DNA of 64,000 bases. It comes from Odontesthes bonariensis. Taxonomy: Eukaryota > Chordata > Actinopteri > Atheriniformes > Atherinopsidae. Positions 1-29,806 of the stretch are shown here, piece by piece. Position 1 is the stretch's first letter; every line of letters starts with the position of its first letter. Position numbers and translations under genes: made by a program. The notes beneath the pieces were generated by a model. That model did no database searches and was not told where the DNA came from. It worked only from the letters and a program-made list of their open reading frames with translations. Location: positions 5,451,586 through 5,515,585 of the forward strand of contig NC_134528.1 in the NCBI RefSeq assembly GCF_027942865.1, read 5' to 3'.

Positions 1-170
1 TGGCTTTTCTATTCAATTCAATTAATTTTTATTTATATAGCGCCGAATACAACAAATGTCATCTCAAGGCACTTAAATAATAAAGTCCAATTCAAGCCAA
101 TTGGAATTCAATTCATTGTAATCATAATTATTTCTAAAATAATCCAATTCATTAATATAGAGCCAATTAA
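1..170 (-). repeat. LINE 3' tail fragment
   Basis: Minus strand reads AAGTGCCTTGAGATGACATT, then TATATAAATAAA and ATTGAATTGAATT repeats, typical of a fish LINE 3' end. A short SINE-like tail (AAGCGGTTAAGAGGATGGAT, allowing for divergence) follows at about 245-292. Confidence 0.5.
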
Positions 171-399
171 AAAACAGTTTCCTAGCTAAGAAAACCAACA
201 GATTGCAAAACTTGTCTTCAGTCCAATCTCTACCCCTCCATATTGCCACCGCGACCCCATGTGTACTAAGCGGTTAAGAGGATGGATGGATCATACATCT
301 CATCAACTATTGATATCATCCTCCAAGTCGTATTATTCCATTTAAAATCATACAATTCTCAGTTAACACCTTAGTTCTTCGGGCATTTTAAACAGTCAC

Positions 400-20249
<19,850 letters not shown>

Positions 20250-20277
20250 ACCTCTGTCGCTGTCAGAGTGCATCTAC

Positions 20278-20994
20278 CTGGTGAGAACTGGAGGAGGAGA
20301 TCGGGTCCGTCAGTGTCTAATTCCTGAAATGTTGAGGTGATGTCATTGAAAAACCGGGCTAAAATCATTCAGGCATATTTAAGGATGGCTTCTAATGTGT
20401 AAAGAGATGACGAAAGCGCATACATGTTCGAGGAATATCACAGCTTTGAGGATCAATCCTCTTAAAAGCATCAGGGAAGCAACAAAGTTAGAAGGATCTG
20501 TTCCCCAGAGGGCCACTGTGCCAAATATTGAGACTGTCCTCATAAACAAACGACCCAGAGTCGTGTTTTTGGGAGAAGTTAATTACCAATAATCAACTTG
20601 GAAGAGAACGCGACTTCAGCGGTCATCAGAACGACATTTGAAGTGTTGAATTGGAGTTAAATTGGTGAGGCTGGTGGGTCCAAGTGTGTCTTTTAGTTCT
20701 AATCATGATGTTTTTTTAACCCTAAACAAGTGATGACGATGCCTAAACTGAATGAGATGGCGACAGATTACAGGACGCCATCCTGTAAACGACTTATTTG
20801 ACCTTCTCATCTTGGAGAACTTGTTGATAGACGACTTTATTAATCACTTTCGGAGGTTCCCTCAGGGAAACTGAAATCTACATCTCACTCACGCTCAGCA
20901 CTGTTATATACAGAAATGTACAAAAATTTAGTTGAATTGGGAACATTAGACGTTCAGAGGGTGTATTGTAAATAATAGAAATTCACATATCTCC
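20278..20994. other. map3k14 5' intron or UTR, no gene seen
   Basis: Unrecognised sequence upstream of the first coding exon. A LINE-like tail (TTCCCTCAGGGAAACTGAAA) lies at about 20857. Confidence 0.35.
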
Positions 20995-21170
20995 TTCACA
21001 TGATCTGGGACTGCCCCCCAGTGTCAGTGTTCTGGGGGATGGTTGCCTCATATATCATATATATTCTCAATGATCCGTCTACCCTGGGGTTGTCGCTGTC
21101 TAATAGCTGTGCCCGGCTGGCTGTGGTTCGCGGCGGCCAAAAAACTGGTTGCCACAAGGTGGAAGTCATT
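20995..21170 (+). mobile_element. L1-like ORF2 C-terminal scrap
   Basis: HMIWDCPPVSVFWGMVASYI resembles the end of fish L1 ORF2 (W-C-P...FW). Truncated at the MITE at 21171. Confidence 0.5.
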
Positions 21171-21786
21171 GGCTGTGTTCGAAACCGCATACTTCTCCTA
21201 CTACTCCTACTAAATTTTTGAGTTAGTATGCGAGTTTGAGTAAGCGAGAAGTTCCCGGATGCATACTAGATTCTCCTAAATGTTGGGTATGCATCATGAG
21301 GTTACTACTCATACTCAAACTACCCAAGATGCAACGTAACGTGACGTCGCCGATCGTCATTTCCTGTCAAAACGGCAGTTTCAAGCTAGCTACAACGAGG
21401 GTAGGTCCACTTCCTGTTTTCAAAACAAAAGCACCAATTGTATCGTAATGGCTTTCCCTATGATAAAAGGCAACGTGTATTTTATTTTGTGAAAATAACC
21501 GGAAGTGCGTTGCTCACTGCGGCTAGCTTTAGCAGCACCGAATTCATGGGAACAAACTTGTAAATAGCCGGTATTTTGTCAGGTTTTCAACACGTTGGGG
21601 ATCTAAACGACTACTTTCTCACCTGAAAATGTTTCAAATGTTGCTAAAGTTTACAGAGTTTAGAGCTTAAGCGAAATCAGCTTCAGGCCGGCTGATTTCG
21701 GCTCGGGCAGGAGCGCAATGCATTGTGGGTAAACGCTCTGCATACTGTCTGATCGATGAGTATGCAGTATGGAAGTATGCAGTTTG
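21171..21786 (+). mobile_element. TGTGTTCGAAACC-family MITE, copy 3
   Basis: Left end GGCTGTGTTCGAAACCGCAT is intact. The right end has decayed to TATGCAGTTTGTATAC. It lies next to an L1-like fragment. Confidence 0.8.
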
Positions 21787-22021
21787 TATACTTGGTTTCG
21801 ATTTATATGATTTCAGATTCAGTTTAAGTTGTTGATTATTTCCAAGGATTTCATTGTTTTACTTACTTTAAATTTTTATGACATGTTCTCGTTTTCTTTT
21901 CTCCTTTTGCATAAAAATTTGTTTAATAAAGAACAATTTGGTCACAAAAAAAAGAAATTCACATATGTTTTTTTTTATTATACGCATGGACCATGTTGCT
22001 TTTCCATTCAAAGTTTTAACG

Positions 22022-22853
22022 ACATCCATCTGAATTAAATTAGTTACACAACATCTATTTGTTTCTTTTATTAAACAGAATCAGTTGAATGTCACATATG
22101 AAATGAAACATAAACTTTCATTCCTCTTGGTGATTTCGGAGCTTTTAATTGAACGTTTTTTTTAGGACTTTTGACTATTTATTTGTGTTGTTGTGACTGG
22201 ATTTGAAGTTAAACATGAAATAAAACAAAGAAACACTTGTGTGTTAACCATGAAGATGAGGCAGTAAACACATGTTAAGAGGGAATTCATGCCTCAAATG
22301 AGGTTTGTATAATCAGAGTTAAAGTACACATCCATCTGAATTAAATTAGTTAAACAACATCTCGTCCAAAACGTATTAGTTTCTTTTATTAAACAGAATC
22401 AGTTGAATGTCACATATGAAATTAAACATAAACTTTCATTCCTCTTGGTGATTTCGGAGCTTTTACTTGAACATTTTTTTTTAGGACTTTTTACTATTTA
22501 TACAATAAATAAAATAAATAAAAATAATAATAAATAAATAAATTTATACAATACAACTATTATCTTGTTGGTAAATGTCTTGTCCTGTCTTCACCGTGGG
22601 ATAGTTAGGAACGCAATTTTGATCTCTCTGTATATATACAGAGAAATTATCTTGTATATATGAAGAAATTGACAATAAATCTAACTTTGACTATTTATTT
22701 GTGTTGTTGTGACTGGATTTGAAGTTAAACATGAAAAAAAACACAGAAACACTTGTGTGTTGACCATGAAGATGAGGCAGTAAACACACTTTTCCACTGA
22801 TCTAATAATAAGAGGGAATTCATGCCTCAAATGAGGTTTGCATAATCAGAGTT
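22022..22853. repeat. tandem duplication of about 300 bp, second copy interrupted
   Basis: 22022-22320 and 22328-22853 both run from ACATCCATCTGAATTAAATT to TCATGCCTCAAATGAGGTTT. Copy 2 carries about 190 extra A/T-rich bases at about 22500-22690. Confidence 0.85.
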
Positions 22854-23032
22854 GACGTGTCTTTTCATGAAAGCTTTTTAAAGATACTCCCCAATTTTAT
22901 CCTAAAATTCCTGCCATACTCCAAACTCCCATCAATTGAAGCACCGTGGAACAGATTTGTAGCTGGCAGGCGCTTTAATGCGGCGGTATTTGGCGCGGCG
23001 GAGCGTGAATGAACAGACACCGGTGGCGTGGT

Positions 23033-23518
23033 ATAAATAGCCCGCGGAGAGGCGGCCGCATGCCTTCCACTGGTCCGTCCAGCTGTCAGAGTCTCTCTCC
23101 CTGAACGCTCGCCATGTTGACGGTGAACCCTGGGAGACCAAAACAGAGACGCGTCTCTTTCACCATGACGGCGCCTGTGCTGGAGACGCGGGGAGGTTGG
23201 AACCAACAGGTGTGCGTTTCCATCAATAAAGTCCAAGCATGGACACCACGAGGGAGGCAACGGTCGTCCAGGACATGCAAGATGTTAGAGATCCCAATCA
23301 AAGTCGAGTCTGCGGCGTCATGGAAACCTGACAGGTCACAGGTCAAACCCCAGCAGCACACCTTACCTCTGAGGGACGGTCGGCTGGTGGAAATCAGGCG
23401 ATCCGGAACAAAAAGAAAGTTCTCAGTCCGTCTCAGTCCCTCATGTGTATGTCGGCTTCTGAGTGTAACCTACCGGCTTTCTGCCCCCGCAGGCCCTGCT
23501 GATTGGCCCACCGTGTGA
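23033..23518 (+). CDS. hypothetical TATA-box gene or first exon, unrecognised
   Basis: A CpG-rich block with TATAAATA at about 23033 is followed about 80 bp on by an ATG at 23114 opening 134 codons to 23518. The protein begins MLTVNPGRPKQRRVSFTMTA and contains RRVSF, a PP1-docking-type (RVxF) motif, and KRKFSV later. Donor-like sites (GGGAG|GTTGGA, CAACAG|GTGTGC) could end a shorter first exon. I recognise no family. It is divergent to map3k14. Codon-level support is lacking, so this may be non-coding. Confidence 0.25.
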
Positions 23519-23883
23519 GTGAGTTATGAGCTCTCACACCTCACTCACCCCCCATCCTCCCCCATCCTCCCCCATCCTCCCCACCCACAGCAGCCTCCAA
23601 ACACTCTGGATGCATTCTGTGGATGCCACCAGTGACACTCTGATCTTTTGAGCTGTCTCAGCACGGACGTCGGAACTATTTTCTGAGGCGGGCGGGGGAG
23701 GTTGGGAGGCACGTACACTTATCAATGATTAAGGATTTGATTTGAAAGTTTATGTATAATAGCTTTCAGTTATAAAGTTATATATGGTTATAAAATATAT
23801 AAGCTAAGAGAACTAGAATGGATGAACACGGCATCTTTATTGTTCAGAAAATGAAACTGATGACTAAAACGAGCCATTTAAGG

Positions 23884-24045
23884 CAGCGGTCCCCAACCCC
23901 CGGGCCCCGGACCGGTACGTGGGTCGTTTGTTACCGGGCCGCACAGAAAGAATGAATAACTTACATTATTTCCGTTTTATTTATTATCAGAGTCTGAACA
24001 ATGTTTTATTTTGAAAAATGACCGAATTCTCTCTGTTACATCCGT
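23884..24045 (+). mobile_element. hAT terminal fragment
   Basis: CAGCGGTCCCCAACCCCCGG and GTTACCGGGCCGCA are the characteristic end of a widespread vertebrate hAT family. No internal sequence. Confidence 0.65.
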
Positions 24046-24049
24046 GTAT

Positions 24050-24271
24050 GGCTGTTTTTGAAACCGCATACTTCTCCTACTACTCATACTAAATTTTTGA
24101 GTTAGTATGCGAGTTTGAGTATGCGAGAAGTTCCTGGATGCATACTAGATTCTCCGAAATGTTGGGTATGCATCATGAGGTTACTACTCATACTCAAACT
24201 ACCCAAGATGCAACGTAACGTGACGTCGCCGATCGTCATTTCCTGTCAAAACGGCAGTTTCAAGCTAGCTA
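24050..24271 (+). mobile_element. TGTGTTCGAAACC-family MITE, 5' fragment (copy 4)
   Basis: Only the first about 220 bp remain, breaking off at CAAGCTAGCTA. It is inserted beside a hAT end at 23884-24045. Confidence 0.75.
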
Positions 24272-24494
24272 CTCGGCTAAACTAATAAATTAAAGATCGT
24301 CTACACTCCTTGAACAAAGATTCTGAAAATATTATGCATAATTCTCGCTAGAAATGCCATCGAAATGCAGACAAATGCAGATGATTTCTTAAAATGTTAT
24401 GTTTTTCACAGAAAATAGGCCGACAGTCGGCCATTTTCTTTTTTTCGCTGAGGGAAACTTGATAGTCAAGGCAATATAAATGAATAGGGCAAAT

Positions 24495-24548
24495 AAAACG
24501 TGGTATTGTCACAATTTTAGGGGCCAAATTGTGACAATACCACGTTTT
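24495..24548. repeat. perfect 23-bp inverted repeat with 8-nt loop
   Basis: Arms 24495-24517 and 24526-24548 (AAAACGTGGTATTGTCACAA + TTT and its complement) match at every base around loop TAGGGGCC. Confidence 0.9.
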
Positions 24549-25930
24549 CCCTTGTGGACCAACGTAGCTATTACAAGTTTTGCTGTGAGACTGGGTTGAT
24601 ATTTCAGCAGAACAACATTACACCACATCCTGCATATTTTCCAGAAGTTCCCAGATGTTTACAGCTGTTGTTAAAAGAAGAGGGGATGTTACACAGTGGA
24701 AACATGGCCCTAATTCACGATGAGCCAATATTCTTTGTTAAATTTTAATAGATAACGATCCCGTGATGACAGTTATTGTTGCTAAAGGTGGTTCTACAAG
24801 ATGTTTTCACTGTATTTAGGCTGTTTTTGTCATGTGTTGTTGCTCATCTGGGGTTAAATTTGTCTGATCTAAGACCAGAAATGACTGTGATACCATATTC
24901 AAAGTGTGACACGCTTATAAAAAAGGAGACCCTACCATAGCAACCATCCTCCAACTGTGTTTTCAGGCGACTGACGCCACTCCATCCGTCCAACTTCCTC
25001 TGCAGCGACACATCCGCACACATCCACTGGACTCTGTACATTCCTGTAGGAATTAGCAGAATACCAGAGATGGGAGTGTGTTGGCGCTCCCTGTGTGTGT
25101 GTGTTGGTGTAACTTGGGTGGAGGGTCCCCTTCCCTGGCAACATCTGAATGGGATCAGCGGCCGACCAATGGTGAGGCCGTGGGGGCAGTTTCCTCCCAC
25201 GTCAGTGGGTTTTTGTCACTTTGGTCCTCTCTGCTGTTGGGGGGTCAGGTCGGCTAAACTTAGAGCCGAAAAGCTCCACCGGGGGGCTGTTTCAGCTTCA
25301 AATGATGGAGTAAACAAATCACAAAAGAATCTGGTTCCAGAACTTTCTGTTGCCGAGGATGAGCGGAGGTTTGAATATATCGGGAGTCCTGATTCCTTCT
25401 TTTTTAAGAATCAAACAAACTCAACAAACTCAAACAAACAAAACCCCTCACCACAGCTTCAACTTTCCTGGAAGCTCTGATTTATCTATTCTATCCAGTC
25501 CCTCAGCAACATGTTTCCCAAACTGCCCTGCCTGCTCTCCATCATTCATGTCTGCCTGGTACCACCTGCCTAAACTCTTTACTGCCTTTTCCCTAATTAT
25601 TGGAAGGTTTTCTTCATCTATTACAAACTTCCTATCACTTAATTTCCCTCTACTTATTCAGATACTTCTAGACTTAGTAGGTTTGATTATCTGTATTTAA
25701 ACAGTTAAAATCAGCCTTCACACTCAATAAATCCAAAGTTTTGCTTGATAATTAACATAAATAACCTCTACTTTCCCTTAACTTTTAATTGCATCGTTTC
25801 AATTTAGCCCTATGAGGGAAAATCTGACATTTTAGGTCCCATTTATGCCATCATGGAGCAGCACGTCTGAACGATTAGACCTAGGTGGTATTATAACAAA
25901 GTGGAAGCGATTGGCCTTCTGTTAAACAGA
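24549..25930. other. intergenic stretch, no supported gene
   Basis: Several open frames overlap on both strands (for example 24844-25200 minus, 25070-25480 plus) but none resembles a known family or has convincing splice partners. Confidence 0.35.
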
Positions 25931-26090
25931 AACAAAACTGAGCTCAGCTTCAGTTTGTAAAGTTAAAAACCCCAAAGAAAGACAGAAATCTGGGTGTTCA
26001 TATGGACTCAGAACCGAACTTTAACAGCCATATGAAGTTGGTTATGAAGTCAGCCGACGATCACCTGGAGAATATAAGGGTTAAAGGACC
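25931..26090 (+). mobile_element. LINE fragment
   Basis: Encodes NLGVHMDSEPNFNSHMKLVM, the common LINE pattern NLGV..D..L.F..HI. Truncated on both sides. Confidence 0.55.
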
Positions 26091-26099
26091 GATGCGTCT

Positions 26100-26780
26100 T
26101 ATTTATTTATTTTTTCTCACTATTTTTATTGAATTTTTTCACATTTTCACACACGTCCCATATAACCAAGACAATCAACAACAACCGGTGCCCTCTTTGG
26201 ATACATATCTGCAGATATACATCTTAAATGTACAGGTGATAGCAGTTGAATGTAGAGACTCTGTTGTCGTTCCCGTCCTTAGATAACCTCTTCCTCTTGA
26301 AACAAGTCCACCCCATCCACAAATGTCCAGAGGGGTCTTCATATGTTTTCAAATAACTCCCTTTCCCCTTTTAGGAGATATGTTATGCGTTCCAGGGGTA
26401 AGGTTTCCAGCATTGGTATGATCCATTGTTTGATACCTGGCGCTGTTGTTTTCTTCCAGAAGAGTGCAATCATGTCAATCAGAAACTGTTCACACTTGGT
26501 AAACAAAGTGTTTTTGGGATACACATCTAGCATAAAAAAACCTGGCTCCAGAGGAATGTCCTTCGAGATGAGATGTTCTATAGTTTGCTTAATTTTCCAA
26601 AATATTTAAATTTTCCTGCTTTCCCAGATACAGTGAAATAAAGTCCCTTTTTCTTCTGAACATTTTGTGCATGTGTCTGCAATATTAGGATCATACCCAT
26701 TTAAAGTGCCTGGTGTCATATAGATTCGCATTAACCATTTGTACTGTTCTGTATTTTAAAGAAAACCTTCAAACTGTCCT
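26100..26780 (-). mobile_element. L1-like LINE ORF2 C-terminus
   Basis: Minus strand pieces: ADTCTKCSEEKGTLFHCI-like Cys-rich end (diverged), FWKIKQTIEHLISKDIPLEP, then DVYPKNTLFTKCEQFLIDMI and ALFWKK. Frame breaks make it dead. Confidence 0.6.
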
Positions 26781-27559
26781 GTTCTCAGCAACATTTAATA
26801 CTTTGGTTAATAACTGTAGTGGCCATTTGTCCATAAAAAACAAATTAAACTTAAACCAAACAAAATCAAAAGGCCACTGATGCATCATGGGGGATGTGGT
26901 TTAACGCAGGCAAAAGAAGAGGAATGTCCAAAATGAATTCTTGCGTTTTCTGATGATTTATTTCCAAACAATAAAACAAACAAAAGAACATAGAAAACCT
27001 GCTGCTCTCTCCTTTTCCCTGATAAAAAAAACATTGGCCCACCCCAGTGCATGCTGGTACTCCAGGTGCCCAGTGTGACCCAATTACCAAAAATATTCTA
27101 AACAAATAACTAACAAAGAATATTAGCAAAAAATCTAATCTAAATAAAGCACTGAAATTAATCAAATAAAGTTACTCATAATTAGCTCATTAAATTTACA
27201 ACTAGAACCAAAAACTAAACTTTACAAATAGCTCCTACTAAAACTTTTGCTGCATCTCTACGTTAATTGTGCTATATGATACAGATTTAACATGTAGGCG
27301 CATATAAATGAGCTTTAATGGTCTCAACAGCAAAATGGACAACCACCTACCAGTTCCATACGGTTTAATCATCTTCTTTGACCCATCAAGGTCAAAGAGA
27401 GACTCTATTGTTTATCAATTAATTTAAAATTTACATCACATAGACAGTAAAGATAATGAGGGTCCCTGTATCCTGGTAAATACAGCTCAATCTTAATCTC
27501 AGAGTTTTGTTCTTATCTTCTGAACTGAGTTTTCTTTCCCCTTTAAAAAAATGAAAAAG

Positions 27560-27830
27560 GAGCTCTGACGTCACAGTGCCGGCCTGCAGCGCCCGCCTGT
27601 GGCCGCTAGGGGGCAGCAGAAGAACCGACGCATCAACCTGCTGAACTCACGGTGAAACTGGGACACAGACCCCGCCCACACCCCCACACAGACTCCGCCC
27701 ACGCTCCCACACAGCTGCGCCTCGGCTCCATTATCTCGTGTTTACTGCGGTCGTCATAACAACTTTCTGATGACGGGGAGGAGGTGGTAAGAGGATACGG
27801 AGCGAGGAGGCCGGAGGAAGTGTGCTGGCT
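27560..27830 (-). promoter_or_regulatory. GC-rich promoter-like block, candidate map3k14 promoter and 5' UTR exon
   Basis: It contains a palindromic CRE (TGACGTCA, 27566-27573), two CCGCCC GC-boxes (about 27672-27700) and, on the minus strand, a donor-like CACC|GTGAGT at 27650. Its position about 7 kb upstream of the first coding exon fits a 5' UTR exon of map3k14. It has no ORF. Confidence 0.35.
27600..27618 (+). promoter_or_regulatory. strong CTCF-type motif between grn and map3k14
   Basis: TGGCCGCTAGGGGGCAGCA matches the long CTCF core (CC-N-C-N-AGGGGGC-A/G). It sits in the intergenic block between the two genes. Binding is not shown by sequence alone. Confidence 0.5.
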
Positions 27831-28706
27831 TGTTGTTATGCGAGCGTCTGCACATCCTGCAGGATGACCTCATGGAATTTAATTATCACATCAACCAAGA
27901 GTGTATTTTGAAGAACTTTATTCCAGCTTTCCCCCCTCAGCTCTATCTGAAAGGTGACATCTTCCTTTAAAGGCAGCCAACATGAAGTTTACAGCAGGAA
28001 AAACAGCATTTATATAAAGGATGGGCCCCAATTTTAATTAAATAAACAGATTAAAACCATGTTAGAAGCTCGATTAGCTTCTTAGGGATTTGTTAACTTC
28101 TCCAAACAACAACAGACTTTTATGCTCAGTCATTGTTCATGATGTTTGAGGGTTTAAAAACTAGTTTCATCCTTTCCATTAACCTTTAATGGAGCAAAAA
28201 AACACAGATTACTAGTTCAAATATTCCTCCCGACGCCCAGAAACAAACCACAGCTGCAGGCCAACGATTACCTGATCCTCAGAACCTTCATTATTAAACA
28301 TTTGGGTAAAAACAAAGCTTTTTTTCGCTGGTTTTCTGCGACAGCAAAGCCTCCATCTTTGGATCACTCACACGGTTAATTTGGGATTCAGGGAATAACG
28401 ATCTTTTATTGCCTGAACGCTCGACTTTCGAATCAAGAGAAAAAAAACTAAAAACTTGTTATTAAAAACTCTTAAAACAACGTTTCTGACAAACTTCAGG
28501 CTCTCAAAGTACATTCGTGTTGGTCTCAGCATGCGGCGCCGTTTCATCGTCCCTTTAACTGAAAACGAGGACCGAGCTGCTGCTGAGTTTGGTCTTTTTT
28601 CCAGATGTTCCCGTCAACAAATCCCACAAAAAAAAACAATTATGAGTGAAAAAAAGCCTCGGGGGGGGGGGGGTTCATCGTTTACAGATACAAATCAAAG
28701 AAGAAA

Positions 28707-29141
28707 TGAAGTCTGTAGCATTAAATCTGTAGGACGAGTTCGATCATATGCAAGGCGTGGAATCGGGCAAAAGTGGCACCAAAACGCACTTTCCATCCAA
28801 AATGGCCGCCTTCCTGTGGACGTGGGATCATGGCGGCATGAGACTTTTTTGTGCGTCTGGGCATGATGAATGAGTGTACCGAATCTCGTCGTCCCATGTG
28901 AAACTAACCCCAATGCGGGCGCCATTTTTAAGCATCGTAGGGGGCGCTACAGAGTCAATGAGCGACTCCCAAAAATATTAACTTTAGATTCTTTCATGTC
29001 GTGGACTGGCAGGTGGCGCTTGCAAAATTTCAAGAGTTTTCGCATACCTTTTGCAAAGAATAAGAAAGAAAGAAAGACAGAAAAATAAGAATCCTTACAG
29101 ATAAAATAGGGTCCTTGCAGTTTCACTGCTCGGTCCCTAAT
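28707..29141 (+). repeat. TTTCACTGCTCGGTCCCTAA repeat, copy 2
   Basis: A longer copy starting GAAGTCTGTAGCATTAAATC. It lies just downstream of the grn poly(A) signal. Confidence 0.75.
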
Positions 29142-29249
29142 TAGCTTCCAATGGATTAAAATGAGAAAGATTTCACCTTTTATTTATTCTGAGGCAGTTT
29201 TATAATCACATTAAAAGTTTACTGAAGAAGCGTGAAAACAGTTGAGCTC

Positions 29250-29255
29250 TTTATT
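29250..29255 (-). terminator. grn: grn polyadenylation signal AATAAA
   Basis: AATAAA on the minus strand, 414 bp past the stop codon, with no coding content between. It is the first canonical signal downstream, so the 3' UTR probably ends near 29.23 kb. Confidence 0.55.
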
Positions 29256-29668
29256 GAATGTAAACGGTGGGATTAACTGTATTTCCTCATGAGGTGGCGC
29301 AGAGCGGCGGCTCCCCGTTGGACACATTAAAGGGAAACGCAGCTCGCTCTGCGGCACGAGCGGTCGTATTACGTGACGACAGACTTTTAAAACCAGGTGC
29401 ACCACATGCAGCGTCCCCCCGCGCAGTGTCGAAATAAACAAGACGAGAGTCAGTAAAGCTGTGAAGTCCCACCATCAGCCTCCTTCCTGCCGTTAGTAAA
29501 ATGTCCTGCAGATGTGCGTTCTGTTACTTCAAAACAAAAAGAAAAATACTCCAAAAAACCCACGGCGAACGCACATGTGAGAGGTGGAAGGGGACGTTGC
29601 TGTCCACAGACGACCCGGGCAGATGTTGAGGATTCCAGGCGGAAGGTCTTCACCGCGCCTGCGTGGGA

Positions 29669-29806
29669 TTAAAGTCCGCGGGGGACAAAGTCCGTCTTCC
29701 TGTCCCCGAGCAGAGCGTCCCAGGTCAGCCGGGTGCAGCCGCCCGCCTTCAGGTCGCACGAGTATCCGGCGGGACAGCAGTGCGCGGCGTCAGCGCAGCA
29801 GACCGC
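29669..29806 (-). CDS. grn: grn exon 15: module 10 C-half and C-terminus, stop
   Basis: Encodes [19 protein letters not shown], then [19 protein letters not shown] and TAA. It aligns with the human terminus (WDAPLRDPALRQLL), but the last three residues are RGL. Acceptor CCTCATCAG. Confidence 0.93.
   Translation of the reverse strand, partial: AVCCADAAHCCPAGYSCDLKAGGCTRLTWDALLGDRKTDFVPRGL

Noticed and set aside
1..399. Last map3k14 exon in the leftmost bases
   Set aside because: No match to the expected NIK end; the stretch is LINE and SINE tail sequence, so the exon is outside the window.
24844..25200. Minus-strand ORF of 118 codons as a map3k14 upstream exon
   Set aside because: No homology to NIK, and the true N-terminus with a good start lies at 20249.
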